Shown piece by piece: positions 14,007 to 27,124 of a stretch of DNA of 60,000 nt (positions are counted from its first letter, which is position 1; each line of letters starts with the position of its first letter). The notes beneath the pieces are model-generated. The model was not told the DNA's origin. It made no database searches and saw only the letters and a program-made list of their open reading frames with translations. Source of the DNA: Bugula neritina (taxonomy: Eukaryota > Bryozoa > Gymnolaemata > Cheilostomatida > Bugulidae); the NCBI GenBank assembly GCA_964035545.1, contig OZ037766.1:30093140-30153139 (forward strand), written 5' to 3'. Both the position numbers and the translations under genes were made by a program.

Positions 14007-15315
14007 ATGATTGAAAAGGCGTCAAGAAAGTAAGTGCATGTTATACTAACTATGATGAGTTTTGTAGCTTGGTTTTTAATCAGTTTTCTCCATACACAAT
14101 ATTGAATTTGTTCAATCTTTTAGAATTGTCACAAACCTGTTAGACCAAGCTGAAAATATAAGTGATGAGTTGAAAAAAGCTGCCTCAGAGCAATTGACAG
14201 GTTATTTTTACATCTATTCTAAAGAAAAGTTCTGGTGAATACATAAATGTTGTTTTTGTACTGGCACAATTTTTGCTGCACAATTTTGATATGTTCATTT
14301 TAGATTTTGATAAACATAACCATCACACAATGATCCTAAATGTTGTAGTACTGTAAATGGCGAAAATGAAAAATTATTGCGTGAACGTAAAGTTTCCTAC
14401 CTAATTTTGTATTTTAGCCACCTAATCAACTTGTAAAAACACGAATAAATAATATTAAGTCCAAATTAGGCTTTTTACAGCCAATAAGCACCTGATAATA
14501 TTCATGTATTTATGGCTCATAGAATGTAATGAATTGTACATACAACTTCTTTATCTCACTTTCAAAATACTGTCAGACACCTATATATATGCTAACTTTT
14601 TTACTACAATTTAAGGCTGTTTATGTTTTCAGATGTTCAACAATTGTTAGAACTCCTTGAGCAGTATGCCCGACAGCCTCAAAGAGCACCAATGTATATA
14701 GAGGCTACCTCAGTTAAATGGGACAAAATCCGATCAATTCTTCATAGGAATACAATTACTGGCATGGGAACTAGGAAACTCTTGATTAGTAGGTAATTTT
14801 TAGTAACTTTTATTTTAATTAACCAGCCATCACCAATTTTAGGTGTTGTTACTATTATTTTGCATTTTTTATACCCAACAATTTATAATGTGTTGTTTTA
14901 AGCTAAAACACTGTTTTAGCTTGTAATCTATGTTTTAGGTGAAAGGCTGTCTCTACTCCCATCAACTTGCCAATTGTGTAACAATACAATGGTTAAAAAA
15001 TTTGTAGCTTACACCCTCAAAGTCATCTCTATAATCAATGGTAAATTATTCAAATTGTCCAATCAAATTCTAAAAAATATTTGGGTCATTTGTGTTTCAA
15101 ATAATCGCTAGTATTTTATATTATATTTAAGTGAAGTGAAATTATTGGTCATCTATGTTTATTCAATCAGTTGTCAATTATGCATTTATCTGTTACATGA
15201 TAACTTCTAGAGTATACATATAATTTCTTAACATTTTTGCCTTATTTAGCTATTGTTATAATTTGCTTCTCACAATTTCATATATTGACACTATCTTTTT
15301 TCTAGGGCGCACTGA
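14007..15315 (+). CDS. Small spliced ORF, 89 aa, helical, unknown function (or remnant of a larger gene)
   Basis: Coding segments 14,007-14,029, 14,124-14,200, 14,633-14,792 and 15,306-15,315 (stop TGA) join in phase with GT/AG borders; the first donor is GTAAGT. The product begins MIEKASRK, has a likely coiled-coil or helical middle (LLDQAENISDELKKAA, then LLELLEQYARQ) and ends GTRKLLISRAH. I do not recognise it. Upstream, 13,886-13,903 is a five-codon ORF. In its frame, 13,904-14,011 reads like coding sequence (LSQLEALAEKGIEEDK) and then hits TGA, so a larger ancestral protein with a frameshift just before the ATG is plausible. Expression is untested. Confidence 0.4.
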
Positions 15316-18300
15316 AACGGTGATTCTCCTTATTGTGAGCTATGCTCATGGACACGTGTTCAAGTGAGTGAAAATTTTCCTAAACTCAGGCTGTGGCCAC
15401 TAACTCCCCAAGGAAAAGTATTCGTGACCTTCAGTTATTTGTTACACATCAGCACCTTACAGCATCATTCTCCAACTTTAAGCATGAAACGCTTGTTCTC
15501 TAGTCTAAAGTTCTTGGCAGTATTGGATGGCAGGGTTAATTTTATTAGTTTTTAATGCTTTCGAACACATTTGTTCATTTACTATTTGTTCACTGTTAAA
15601 ATGTAGCATTCATTTATAAGCTTTTTATAATCGTAAATTTGCATGCTAAAAGAAGTTAGCATAATTTATTACTCCCCTGCACAGTTTTACTGGATGTGGA
15701 TGCTTAACATCAAAGATGGCTTTTACTGGGCAGTGAACCCATGACTACTGGCTTACTAAACCAGATTTCTAAACCCTAGGCCACAGCTGCTCCTTGTAAT
15801 GAAATTTATATCTATTTGTATTATATTTTAGACCATTGGAAATGAAGATCATTTCTTTTTAGTCTGTTTGCTAACCACTAATAGACTATCAAAAGAACTA
15901 TGAAACTAGAGGAAAACAAAATAATGTTGTACAAATTTGAAGCTCAGAAAGTGTGGGTAGGTGTTAAATGCTATGAAAAACCTAAAATCTCCAGTATCTA
16001 CTTGAGCAGATGTCTAATCTGTAGTGAGCACCATTGTAGTACGTAATCTATTGTTTTGTGTTCACTAAGTTTAAATTCCGATTAACTATTCCAGAGGCTA
16101 TCGCAAAATGCTGCTCTCTGATGTAATGCTGAAGAGGCAACCATGCATTAAAACCAGCTGAACATATGTAGGAATAGACACATATTTTCATGTGATGTTA
16201 GTTGAACAATTATTCAGTGTAGGTTTTGAATTATTTGAGTTCAATGCTGTAAATGTATCATGTTATGTTTCATGTATTATTTTTAGTCACTTGTTAATTT
16301 TGCATCAAATAACTTTACAAAAATAGTAGTAAATTATTATAATGGTACGCAATATCGTTAAAATGCTACAGTAGCAAGTGGCAGAGACTCGGCATGTATA
16401 GCTAATTTTGATATTGCTAGGTCTCTCTCTGCCTCCCCCCCCCTCTCTCTAGGCCTCCCCTATTTCTTTCTTCATCTTTCAATTGAGAGTAAAGCAGCTG
16501 TCTTGGTCACCAACTATTTCCCATTCTGTACACTTGGCCTAACCATCTCAGACTCTGCAAAACTTGTTGGTCATATTGCCAGAAACTTAAAAATCTGTTT
16601 CAATGTAGAAAGCAGACCTGGCAGCCATTGGTTCATTGTTTATAGTTTGATAAAGGGCTTCATAGCTTGTTGATAATTGTTTTGACCCTAAAGGTGGCTA
16701 ATTCATATTTAATGTTGGCTGATCTTGTTTGTATTTTCCCAAAACTTCATAATTCATATTTGGTATTTTTGATTGTCATTTTAATGGTTAGTGTATAATA
16801 TTCTCATGTACTATTATTTCTTTTTAGTGTTGAAGGAAAGTTGCCCGATCCATCTTTCACCAGGAAAACTAAGAGCTCCGATATTTGAATTATAGCATAG
16901 AAGAGGTTAGCACAAGGGTTTTCTACACCAGTTCAGGTAAACTGGCTACATGATAATGGTGCAAGGTTTTAAACTTACTATCATTCCATTTTGATTTTGC
17001 ATTATGGGAATGGATGCTCATACATATGGACTTGTGCTTGTGGTTTGCATTTACTTATGGTTGGGGTCTCATCTTTCCAAACATATTTTAATGAAAAATC
17101 AATTTGGAAATGCAATGCTTGGTAACTTAGTGTATAACATCAATCATATTTAGTGAAAATACTTAGTTTTTTCACATCTGCTCCAGTTTAACAATATGCT
17201 GCTGTGATAGACTTTTTAGTACAGGTCTGAAATCACCTATATAACCCCATTGAAAATGTAAATTAGCATTTGGAAATGAATTATTCTTTTAATAATGTGT
17301 CACAAGCAGCCAATTATATACATTATTTTCGCTTTCTGTAAGCGTTTTATTAGGTGTTGCATTTTTGGTGTTTTAGGATTTGAGATTGACTTCAAAACTC
17401 CAATTTGCAACATTTTAGGAATGTCATGTCTAAATATTTATTTGTTAGGTTTACCAGGAACGTACCAGATCATTTCTAGGGGTTATTTAGTGCAATTCTG
17501 CATTTAGATCATGTAAACATCCACTCAAGTTAGTGCATTGACAAATTCACAATAGTGGTAAAAACCAGGTTCATATTACGTTGTCATTATGTTGCAGCAA
17601 GTAACCTCTGATGTAAATTTATGTTTACAACCTATCAATATGCTCTGACCTACAGTCTTTATTGCCATTCAAGGTGTTCCTCACTGCTGGTCAACCCCAT
17701 TAACCCCCAACTTACTGCCTACATAGAAGACTGTCTACTCTCCCTTCATTGTACATAGCTCATACAATAATTTGGATATTTGCTTTTGCAGATTCATTAC
17801 ATAAAATACCAGCCATTGTGCTAAAAAGTAAAGTTTTGTTGTAGTCTCATCTACTAGTACTCATAGTTCTACCACAAGTGTTATGTTTTTTATGAAATTT
17901 TTGTTTTGAGGTTTTTCAGTTTCACTAATTACTGCTTTAATGGTCATTGTCAATCGATTTCTGGTATAGAAACAAGTTGTTTCAGAAAAGCTGTACATAT
18001 AAATTCTTAATTCCCCATGTTATTTTTATTATTGTAGATATCTTGGTCTGCCTCCCAGTTTGCTCCTGATAAGTGGTGAAGAAATCGGCTGATATGTAGA
18101 TGCATTAGTGGAGAAATTGAGATAGACTAAGGTCTTTAATTTTCCTAATTATCGCAATAACATAACTTTTCTTGCTAAGTTTATAACCTGTATAATACAT
18201 GTTTTTCTCAATTTTCATATCACTTCACTTGCCTCAGGAAATGACACTAACTTTGAACCTAAGCATTCTAAGTGCTTGAATCTTTCACAGCAAATAATTA

Positions 18301-18360
18301 TTATACAAATTATTCTCAGTCACTGAATAAAGGATTTGTGAGATTCATGCTGATTGTCTT
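15316..18360. other. No supported gene; scattered splice-like signals and one SINE-like piece
   Basis: A few exon-like stretches with AG/GT borders occur (for example 16,829-16,905 and around 18,038), but their frames are short or closed. They could be untranslated exons of the 14 kb transcript. The segment also contains the tRNA-like piece at 15,724-15,797. Confidence 0.35.
15724..15797 (-). mobile_element. tRNA-derived SINE-like fragment
   Basis: Minus strand shows GGAGCAGCTGTGGCCTAGGG (A-box context), then about 35 bases on, a B-box-like TGGGTTCACTGCCC. The arrangement is typical of a SINE head. The bases for a complete cloverleaf are not conserved. Confidence 0.55.
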
Positions 18361-18506
18361 ATTTAATACTTCTCTATTGCTCTTATAAAAATTACAGCTT
18401 TTAATTGTTGAAATATTTACAGTTAATAATTAAAGGGGTGAGCCCATCATCCGTTGTTTAGCCTCAGCATCATAACTCTATAGAGGCTGCTAATTCACTG
18501 AATACC
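18361..18506 (-). repeat. Dispersed repeat, inverted partner of 21,926-22,066
   Basis: About 145 bases match the reverse complement of 21,926-22,066 with few differences, including the TGTTTAGCCTCAGCAT motif and the CTCTATTGCTCTTATAAAAA stretch. Here only one arm of the hairpin seen at 21.9 kb is present. Confidence 0.8.
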
Positions 18507-21500
18507 AGGTTATTCTAGTTTATGTTTACATAACTGGTATGACCATATCTTAGTTTAATATATGCAGCTTGAATTTTTTAAAGTCGAAGAGCTATAATAA
18601 AGTTCTAGCTAAGATTTTATAGTTCAAAGCATAATGAATATACTGATATTATAAACTGCTGGCTCAGCCACTTGCCCAGTTTACATGTTGGTAACCCACT
18701 GCAGCATGAACTCTGACGCTAATGTGCTTTGACATTTTAGTTTATAAAACATTGATTTGTGATGTACATTTTGATGTGCACTTGCAGAAATTGAGGAGCT
18801 GTTGATAAAGGTTGATCAATGCTTGGCCAGCCATAATATAATTGCTGTATGAAGATATACTAGTTCTCCCAGTTATAGCATGTACATACTTACTAGTAAT
18901 AAGTGAATTTCCAGACAACCTATTTAATGAAGCAACCGCAAATGATAATAGCAGCAACAAGTGTTGGTAATAAAATCTGAATAGGAATTGCACATAGCTG
19001 TTAATTAGTTCACACAATGCTCTTATCACTTGAGTAACACAAACAAGTAGCCCATGCCAGCAACTGCTAGTAGGTTTCAGAACATAAATTTGCTATAGTG
19101 GATGGCTTTGGAATGATGAAAGTCATGAATACTCGAAGTGCTACAGTGATCAGCTTACAATTATGAAAGTTTGCACATAATATGATATCTAATTCCTATT
19201 TTAATGATGAAATTCAAACTTGACATTCCTTGATATGTTTTCTCTAATATCTTTCTTTGTTTTTCGAAATTATGTTTATGCTCTTCACAATTTGGTCAAA
19301 ACGTACACCATTTTTCAAGTTTCACTGCAATTATCTAAATTCTTCATATAGTGGTTCTAGTTACGCTCCTGTGACTAATTATAACGTTCCTAGTACGTTT
19401 GCTGCTCTGTGCGCTATCACAATAACATATAGTACCCTCTCGCACAAATTGGCAATATATTGGATATCTGCCAATGTAATGTACCCTATTTTACATTAGC
19501 AGTTAGTTGCATCTTCTCACCATGTTACAATTTGTTGAAAATGCCTCAGCAAAACATAGTTCTTCGTTTGTTTGGCAGAGTTAATTTCAGCTAAATCACC
19601 TCACTTCACTTTGCAGTCTTGTCAGTAAAGGTCTGTCTATAGTGCAGCAGGTGCACTTTCAGTTTCTCTAACTCACATATAATTCATTTATGTACATTGT
19701 ATTCCATAAAATCAATTTAAGGTTTAGCCCATGCAGTGTTCAGTAACTAATTAGTATGCATGTATGTTGTCCTCCTGTTGAATAATAATATTTCAAAATA
19801 GCCATATTTATTATGCATGAGTAGGATTTGCATAAGTTGACAAAAAAATTTGCCACAGAGTAGGGTTGAACCACCACCAACAAACACATCACTGGCGCCT
19901 TTAACCTCTGGACCGCACAGCCATCATGAATAGTATGAGCACTATATTAGAAACTATCATTACATAAATATTTGGAGCCTCAAAATATGGGTTTTAATTA
20001 TTAGGCTGTCAATTAATGTTGACTATAGCAGTGGCTAGCTATTTTCATAAACTGTTGCAATAGTCTCGGGTTACTAGCAAAGCTAATGGTTTTGAACAAA
20101 TAACCCAAAAGTTAAAAAATAAGTATAGCTTGCATATTACTAGCTACAAAAACAGGTCTGAAATAGACTGGTAAAGCATGCTCTTGCCTATTATTGTAGA
20201 GTTTGCAGATGTGCTCCAAAATAAAACTTGAACTGTATGTTATTACATAAGTATTTGTATGCAAAAGAGTGATGGACAAAACTGAGTTTTTGGAAAACAA
20301 CATACTTGAAGTAAACTTTGACAATGGTGTGTTTTTTCTTCATAGACTAGCACAGTTATAGGGCCTATAGCATAACTCTCTAATCATATGAATGTTTATG
20401 AAGCCCACAGCTCCTGTAAGGGTGGCATTGTAATTTGAAACTAAAAATTATGTTGCTGCATTGTGTTTAAGGTATATTATGGAGCAAAATTTGGTGTTGG
20501 TAGCCTACCCCAACTGGCAGTTGTATATAATAAGTACTGATAATAGCAAGGTTAGTATGACCACGTGCTGGCTCTCTGCAGTGTGTATATAACTAACCTC
20601 TTGAATAATTGCGCCAATTTTAAACTCTTGGAAGTTGGCCAAGTTAACAGATCACAGCCAGCCACAGGAGACAAAGCATTACAGCTAGCCATATATTATA
20701 TACTGATGCACTTGGTAGCAGAGTGGCTAATCTAATATAGTTCATATTTCAACACCCTTTACTTTGGGAATACAGCCTCTTTTTTTAGGTTTACCTAACA
20801 AACTATGAAAATATTTAAACTAATATTCTGATAATTTAGAGGTACATTTTAAAAACTAGGTTAATTGCACTTGTTTGCGCAACAACAATAATAAAATATA
20901 TATTATGCGCAATATGATAAAAAACACATGATACTATATTATAATATATTATAATGATAATAATATATTATTATAGGTACCATTACTGTATTTAATAACT
21001 CTGATGGTTGCCAAAAAAATGTATCACACCAATTCTGTAATTACATCAAAGATTATGATAAGAAAATAGAACTAGCTAGGCAGCAGGTTGGAATATAGAG
21101 TATCAGTGGAACATTGTTCATATAGAACGTAAAGCACCTGGCAAACAGCCAGAAACTGAAAAGCACGACCTCAAACTAACTGTGAATTAAATTGATCAAC
21201 ATAAGCTTTGAGCTAGAATGCTGTTAAAATTCATATACAAACTGCAATAAAAAGGATTGAATGGCCAGTTGAGATAATTTCATGCTTTGAATATATATTA
21301 TATTCTAATTGTCACCATTTAGGTGCATGCAGTAACTATATAAATAATAAAACTGAGCTTGCCTAATAAGTTCTAGTTTACGTTGCTCATATAAATTCTT
21401 GTGAAAACATAAACTCTTTTGCTACGTTTCAACATGAACATAATATGTTCATGTATATGTTCTAGTATATTATACTAGAACACTAGAATACTCGAACATG

Positions 21501-21864
21501 CTTTATCTGTTAACTTTGAAATTGCAGTAACCATCAGTCAAAAAATGCATCTATAGCAGTTCAAGGAAAAAAGTTTTAAAAATAATAAATCATGCTTATA
21601 TTGTATTAGATTATTTATTAATATATTATATATATGTATATAGACGTGTGTGTGCGCGTGTATCTATAAGGACCTATAACAATAATAAACATATAGAAAA
21701 CACAAAGCCAAAATTGTCTTCTTTCAATGATATATTTTTAATGATGCTGAGGAAGAAGTTGATAATGCAACTCCTAAAAGCATATGTTGCTCAATGTTTT
21801 TTTTTGTATCTGCCAATACTTGTATGTGGTTGCCAACATGTATTTTAAGTTAAATCTTTGCAAA
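18507..21864. other. Intergenic, no gene seen; SINE-like piece at 19.9 kb
   Basis: No ORF here has convincing coding character. A very degenerate tRNA-like segment may also lie near 20,708-20,755 (GGTAGCAGAGTGGCTAATCT), too weak to list separately. Confidence 0.35.
19855..19930 (-). mobile_element. tRNA-derived SINE-like fragment
   Basis: Minus strand reads GATGGCTGTGCGGTCCAGAG (A-box region), with a B-box-like GTGGTTCAACCCTAC about 40 bases further on. Followed by an A/T-rich tail region. The anticodon arm is not convincing, so a SINE or tRNA pseudogene is favoured. Confidence 0.5.
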
Positions 21865-21976
21865 TGTTGTTTAGCCTCAGCATATTACAACTCTATTATA
21901 GGGGCAGCTAATTCTCTAAATGGTATTTAGTGAATTAGCAGCCTTTATAGAGTTGTGATGCTGAGGCTAAACAACA
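21865..21976. repeat. 112-bp imperfect palindrome (hairpin MITE-like)
   Basis: Arms from 21,865 (TGTTGTTTAGCCTCAGCAT) and ending at 21,976 are reverse complements with a few mismatches, meeting around 21,920. The right arm plus flank is shared with 18,361-18,506. Confidence 0.8.
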
Positions 21977-22066
21977 GATGGTGGGCTCGCCCCTTTAATT
22001 ATTAACTGTAAATATTTCAACAATTGAATAAGCTGTAATTTTTATAAGAGCAATAGAGAAGTATAA

Positions 22067-23552
22067 TATATGCTTGCTCATGTTTATGTTCACGCATGCG
22101 TGTGGATGTCTGTGCAAGAACACAACATGGCACATACTGAGATCGATATGTGCCATGAATTGTGTTAGTTTATATGCATGGCGTATGGCATGGCGACATA
22201 GTCACAAGAGTTTGTTATGCAAGTGCAGGCTAAAAAATAATATTCTATATAATAAAAAAGTGTTATAAGTTATTTTATTGCAAATAAATGGTATGTGATA
22301 ATAAATTGCATAGCATAGCAAAAAATGCTGCACATGTATAGTTACCACTAATCAAAAATATTAAATTATATTCATATATTTTAAATAGCATGCATGAATG
22401 CAAGATTTTAACTCAAATGTGAAACAAATTTTACTATAGTGTTGTATTTCAATGGGTTACAGATATTTACTAAAATGTCAAAAATTATAGGTCGACTCAA
22501 TTTTCATCTGTGCCATTTGCTCATTTTCTAAATTCTACGTAATAATTTATATGTGCATCTATAGGTGTGAAATAGAATGGTTACATGTGCCTGTACAACT
22601 GGTAAAAGTATAGTAAAACAAGAAAAGAATTAATGTTTACAAGCAAATAAATTACTATTGAAATTCAATTTTGGGCATTATAAAGCTTTCCATATGCAAT
22701 ATTGTTTTACATTTATTCATATGCCAAAAATTATTTATATATATATATTTCTTAAAATTATATTTTCTCTCATCAGCTTGAAAATTGTTTTTTTATATAA
22801 AAGAGTTTGAGAGTTTATATTAATAAACCAAAAACTGTTATAACATTTTAATTTTTTACAAGAGTGTATGAATTATGGTGGCATTCAGTCTGCAAAACTA
22901 TTATTTAATGAGAAGACAATTATGTTTTAATCATGCAGATAGATTCAAGGAGTTATAAACATATATGAATTGAAATAGAGTGAGAAGACAATTATGCTTC
23001 AAGTAAAACTATAAGACCAAGTTCCTATCCAATAGATACAGTGATATGAGCCTTTCTCTAGAACAAAGTCTAAAAGGAGTGGATTTATATCAAAAAGTCA
23101 GACCTGCATCTATTAAGATTTTTCATTCAAAAGTGATAAATTTTGTTAATTTTTATTCATAACTCATAGCTTTTGAAATATTTTGGAAGAAAATATTTTT
23201 TCAAAATACAGTTACTGCTAAGAATATCTGTATTGATATCACCCCTAACTTTATCCACCACTTGTTCTAATTGCTATAATCATCACCTAGCCAATGAAAT
23301 TAAACTGGCTGTAGCTACAGCCAATCAATTACTCATAACGATTGCGCCTCGTTAGGCGAACATTGATGACCATTTCTATATAACTCAATACAAAGCCCAT
23401 TACCACTGATTGACCCGAAGTTCTCTACGACTTCTATAGTGGTATAGGATAATAGATATACTGGATTTTACTTATTCAGGACTTCATTAAATACAAAAAC
23501 CTAATCTCTAAGTTTATGCTAAAATAAATATTTTGTAGATACAATAATCAAA
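22067..23552. other. Upstream region of family copy 1; no gene seen
   Basis: No coding signal. Possible promoter features are a CTATATAACT at about 23,378, roughly 175 bases before the ATG of the next gene, and TTTTGTAG at 23,531-23,538, which could be the acceptor of a 5' UTR intron. Confidence 0.3.
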
Positions 23553-24879
23553 ATGAGAATTTGGATTCTGATAGCACTTGTGGTGAGCGTAGGAGTTGTG
23601 TTTATATCTTCACAAAATCAAGCGAGCTTTTCATCTGGACTATCTCTATGTAAGTTCTAAAGAAACAATCTTAATCTGGACAGAGGCAATCACAAAAACT
23701 AAATATGTATTTTCCGCTAATTTTTGTGAAATTTGTAATATGATTGTTTCAATTTAGCATATGCATTTGATCAACACTTCAAACTGTTTAGTTTTTAATA
23801 AAAAATAAGTTAGGAACCCAAATAATTGTAGGCCTACTAATTTTACTCAGGCCATTTTGGTTATTTTATTAGATTTTAAATGAAAATGGCACAGGCAATA
23901 ACGACACAGGTAAAAATGGCACACTGATGTTAAACTTTCCCAAACCCCAAACCGTTATCCCAAACTCAAATCCCGGTACGAAGCCATCAAACTTTCATAT
24001 GGAAAGTGCGTCATTTTCATCTGCTTTTTCATCTGCGTTATCATTACCTGTGTCATTTTACCAAACACCATGTTACTAGCATTAACTGTGTACCTTAAAT
24101 TGTGATTCGATATTCGATAGGCTATTTGAAAAAACTAGTCAAAGTGAAAGTTGTTTTTAAAATAACAAAATAAGTTTTGATACTGGTGACCAAACTTTTT
24201 TTTCTCTGAATATTTAAATAAGAAATTTCAAATTTCAATTATTTACTGCATTTCATTGTTATGGCCCAAATTTATTTGTTTTCTTTCAGATTGTCAAGAC
24301 TGCTTACATACTCGTAGTCAAGCATGTCTTCGTCGTCTAGAAAATAATAGGAGAGGTAAAAGTAGTAGAAAAGCCAGAAGAAAAGGCAGAAAAAGTATAA
24401 AAAAAGGAAGTAGAAGTAGTAGAAAGAAAGGGGGCAGATCTGCAAGGAGAAATAGCAGAAGACAACAAAAGAGAGATGACAGAAGAGCTAGAAGAAGAGG
24501 TCTTGGGAACAGAGTTCAACTCTGCAATGTAGAAGCAGGACAGCTCTGTGTTACTTTTTGCCAGCTGCCTACCTCAGCAACTACACCATTTCCAATTACT
24601 CCAGCACCAATCACTGCAGCACCATTCACACCACCCCCATTTATGCTACCTGTCATTACACCAGCTCCTATTACACCAGCTCCAGTCATCGCTGCACCAC
24701 CAACTCCCGCAACAACCTCCACAACAACCTCTGCACTAACCCCAGCACCAACGCCTTCACCAACCCCCGCACCACCCCAAGCCCCAACTCCAGCACCAAC
24801 CACCACAACAACCACCACAACAACCACCACAACAACCACCACAACAACCTCTGCACCTGGTCCAAAGGGAAAAAGATGA
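23553..24879 (+). CDS. Secreted Cys-framed basic protein with Pro/Thr-rich tail, copy 1 (228 aa)
   Basis: Exons 23,553-23,649 and 24,290-24,879 (stop TGA), phase 1, donor GTAAGT, acceptor TTTCTTTCAG. Residues 1-20 are a signal peptide (MRIWILIALVVSVGVVF). Then C34-x2-C37-x7-C45, about 65 residues that are nearly half Arg/Lys with Ser and Gly, then C111-x7-C119-x3-C123, and a tail (125-228) of Pro, Thr and Ala with TTT runs near the end. The six cysteines form two mirror-spaced triplets around the basic core. The tail resembles O-glycosylated linkers. I do not recognise the family; role as a secreted matrix, adhesive or mineral-binding protein is only inference. The frame is intact. Confidence 0.82.
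23883..24060. repeat. Intronic inverted-repeat element in copy 1
   Basis: Imperfect inverted repeats (AAAATGGCACAGG at the left, CCTGTGTCATTTT at the right) bound a C-rich middle with CCCAAACTCAAA. A diverged version is in the intron of copy 4 (about 53,243-53,440). The 327-bp intron of copy 2 lacks it. Confidence 0.6.
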
Positions 24880-25048
24880 TAATAAAAAATGTGTTTGAAA
24901 CCGTAGCATCTGTGCAGTTGGCTGCATGTATTAAATTATTTTGACCGTTTGATTTCTTTTATGTTTAGCAAATTAACATGTTTTTTCTGAAACTATGATG
25001 ATTTGAAAAATTTTGATGTCTATACTGAATTTGCAGTTGTAGCTATCA

Positions 25049-25054
25049 AATAAA
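25049..25054 (+). terminator. Polyadenylation signal of family copy 1
   Basis: AATAAA in the context CTATCAAATAAA, 170 bases after the stop. The same context occurs after copies 2, 3 and 4, at similar distance from the coding end. Confidence 0.6.
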
Positions 25055-25402
25055 TTTTATTGTTTTATTTACAACTGCACAAGCTAAATTATATTCCTTT
25101 TTTACTATAACGCACTTTATAAGAATATTCATGAGCAACATCATCATTTGTTAAACATTTCTAACTAAAATAGTCAATTTCAGAATTCAAAAATTTCACA
25201 ATTACTTTACACTCTATATAATATATTGTCCAGCCACAATTAATTTCCATGCATCTGTTACGCAGTGTCAAAGCTTTTAGAAGTAAGTTGTATATTCTTT
25301 AATTTGCTGCTATATTTTGTGTTGAGCTGCAATAATATAAATTATATTTAGTTTGTGTAGTATGATTGTACTGATAGAGCACTAGATAGCAACTGACAAC
25401 CA

Positions 25403-25900
25403 ACCCCACTAACAATTTACATTTATATCACATTCGAAAAAACGTTTATTAAAATATGTTTAAATGTCGACACCTTTTTTACTGCATATAATAGAATATT
25501 TAGGAAAAGCATTTTTGCCAAAACATTTCACAAATGTTGAGTTGCATTAAGTTGCATGTAGATGTGTTTTATACAACTTTGGTAAAAAGTTGTGATTCAA
25601 CATTATTTAAATGTTTAAATTTTAATGTATCTCTTTGTCTCACACAACGTTTAGGCAAAACGTTTTCTGCAAACCATTTTACCAACGTTTCATAAACAAG
25701 TCATACAAACACTGCTATAATGTAGCTTTGATAACATTTTTATAATTTGTAAACCAACGTTAAGTTGAATGTTGAAATGTAAATGTAATTTAGCTTTTTT
25801 ATCCAAATCGTTCTATAAACAACTTTTCATAAATCTTATTATAATATGTTGTGTAAACTCTATGCAGCATTGCAAATATAGGTTATTATAACCATATGGC
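25403..25900. repeat. AACGTT-rich block A
   Basis: A ~480-bp block built around recurring AACGTT/ACGTTT motifs, paralogous to 47,995-48,490. In this copy many CG dinucleotides have become TG or CA, whereas block B retains them. The block joins the copy-1 3' flank abruptly after GACAACCA at about 25,402. Confidence 0.75.
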
Positions 25901-27124
25901 AAGGTTTACATAACCATTGCTATATGAAAGTATCTATATAGCAGTAAAATATTTTAAAAGTTTTGTATTGTTATTTATCAAAAGGACAAATTCATACGTG
26001 GAGAAAGGACAATTCCTCATTTCTTCTTCTCTATTGTGCATCATAATAAGGTGTATTAACATTTGCAGCAGATCAACTATCGTGATAGTTGACAACCGTC
26101 ATAGCCAATCAGCGGATTCAGATTTGATACACTATAGGCCTCCAATTAGTAATGCATTGGGATGAGTGCTATTGACAAACATCTATATAGTTGATTGTAC
26201 AAGTTTGTATAACGCGCAGTTGAATAGCAGCATTGAAGTAGCTAAGTAGTGTTTCTGCTATCAGCAATTATGTAATGTTTTCTTATTTGTGCAGTAGTTA
26301 CGTATACCTGTGCATTTTTTGTATAATAAACTCTTTTTTACTTTAACTTGGCAATATTGCATTAGCTCTAAATAACCCGTAATTGATGAAAGCGCAAATT
26401 CACAACAATATTATACAAGTGAGGCTTTTATATTGGATGTGTGTTCATAACTTTATTGTTTAAAAATGAAGAACAATAATTACAAACAATGATTATTACT
26501 AAAAAAACATGTGTTACCTAAATTGAAGACATATTTGTCAAATTAAATGACCTAAAATGAGTTACATATAAAATAAATGTGGCAATGAGCAGATAAATAA
26601 ATTTTTATTGGAGCTAATGCAACAATTATAGATAGCAACAGGTCTTAAGAAGTACAGCAAAAACTTAAACAGAAAACAATTTAAACCAATTATTTTAAAA
26701 TGTTGCTTTAAAACATATATAGCTATTTAGTGAAGTCAGCAAAACATACTTTTCTGTATATATATAAGCAAGTAAACGAAATAACACCAATTATCATATA
26801 TATAGAACGCTACTCCCTTTATATCCAAAGCTGAACATTAGCAACGAGCTTTATTACCACTTTGGAGATTTAAAGTTATTTTAGCTCTTTCTATTAAGCT
26901 TCATCTAAAATTGAGGCCTAACTAAATGTTTTAAAATATAAGTAGGTTTCTGAAAATTGTGAATTCAGTCTGCTCATTCTTTTCCTCAAAACATATACTT
27001 AAAACTTCAAGGTCTTGTTCTTTACAGTAAGATAGTGACCACCTACAAAGCACCAAGAATACACACTAGAAACAAAAAACATACAATGTAAATGTATATA
27101 AGCTGTGGTGAACTGAAGTGGTGT
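25900..27124. other. Spacer of the duplicated segment, no gene seen
   Basis: From about 26,400 the sequence is paralogous to 48,570-49,220 at high similarity. Segment 25,980-26,340 is largely absent from the other copy. No ORF is supported. Confidence 0.45.

Noticed and set aside
15364-15555. 63-codon plus-strand frame
   Set aside because: No splice-compatible borders, start context or homology; composition matches surrounding non-coding DNA.
24516-24842. Minus-strand Val/Gly/Ala-rich frame opposite copy 1
   Set aside because: Antisense of the Pro/Thr tail; the plus-strand gene has signal peptide, intron and conserved cysteines.
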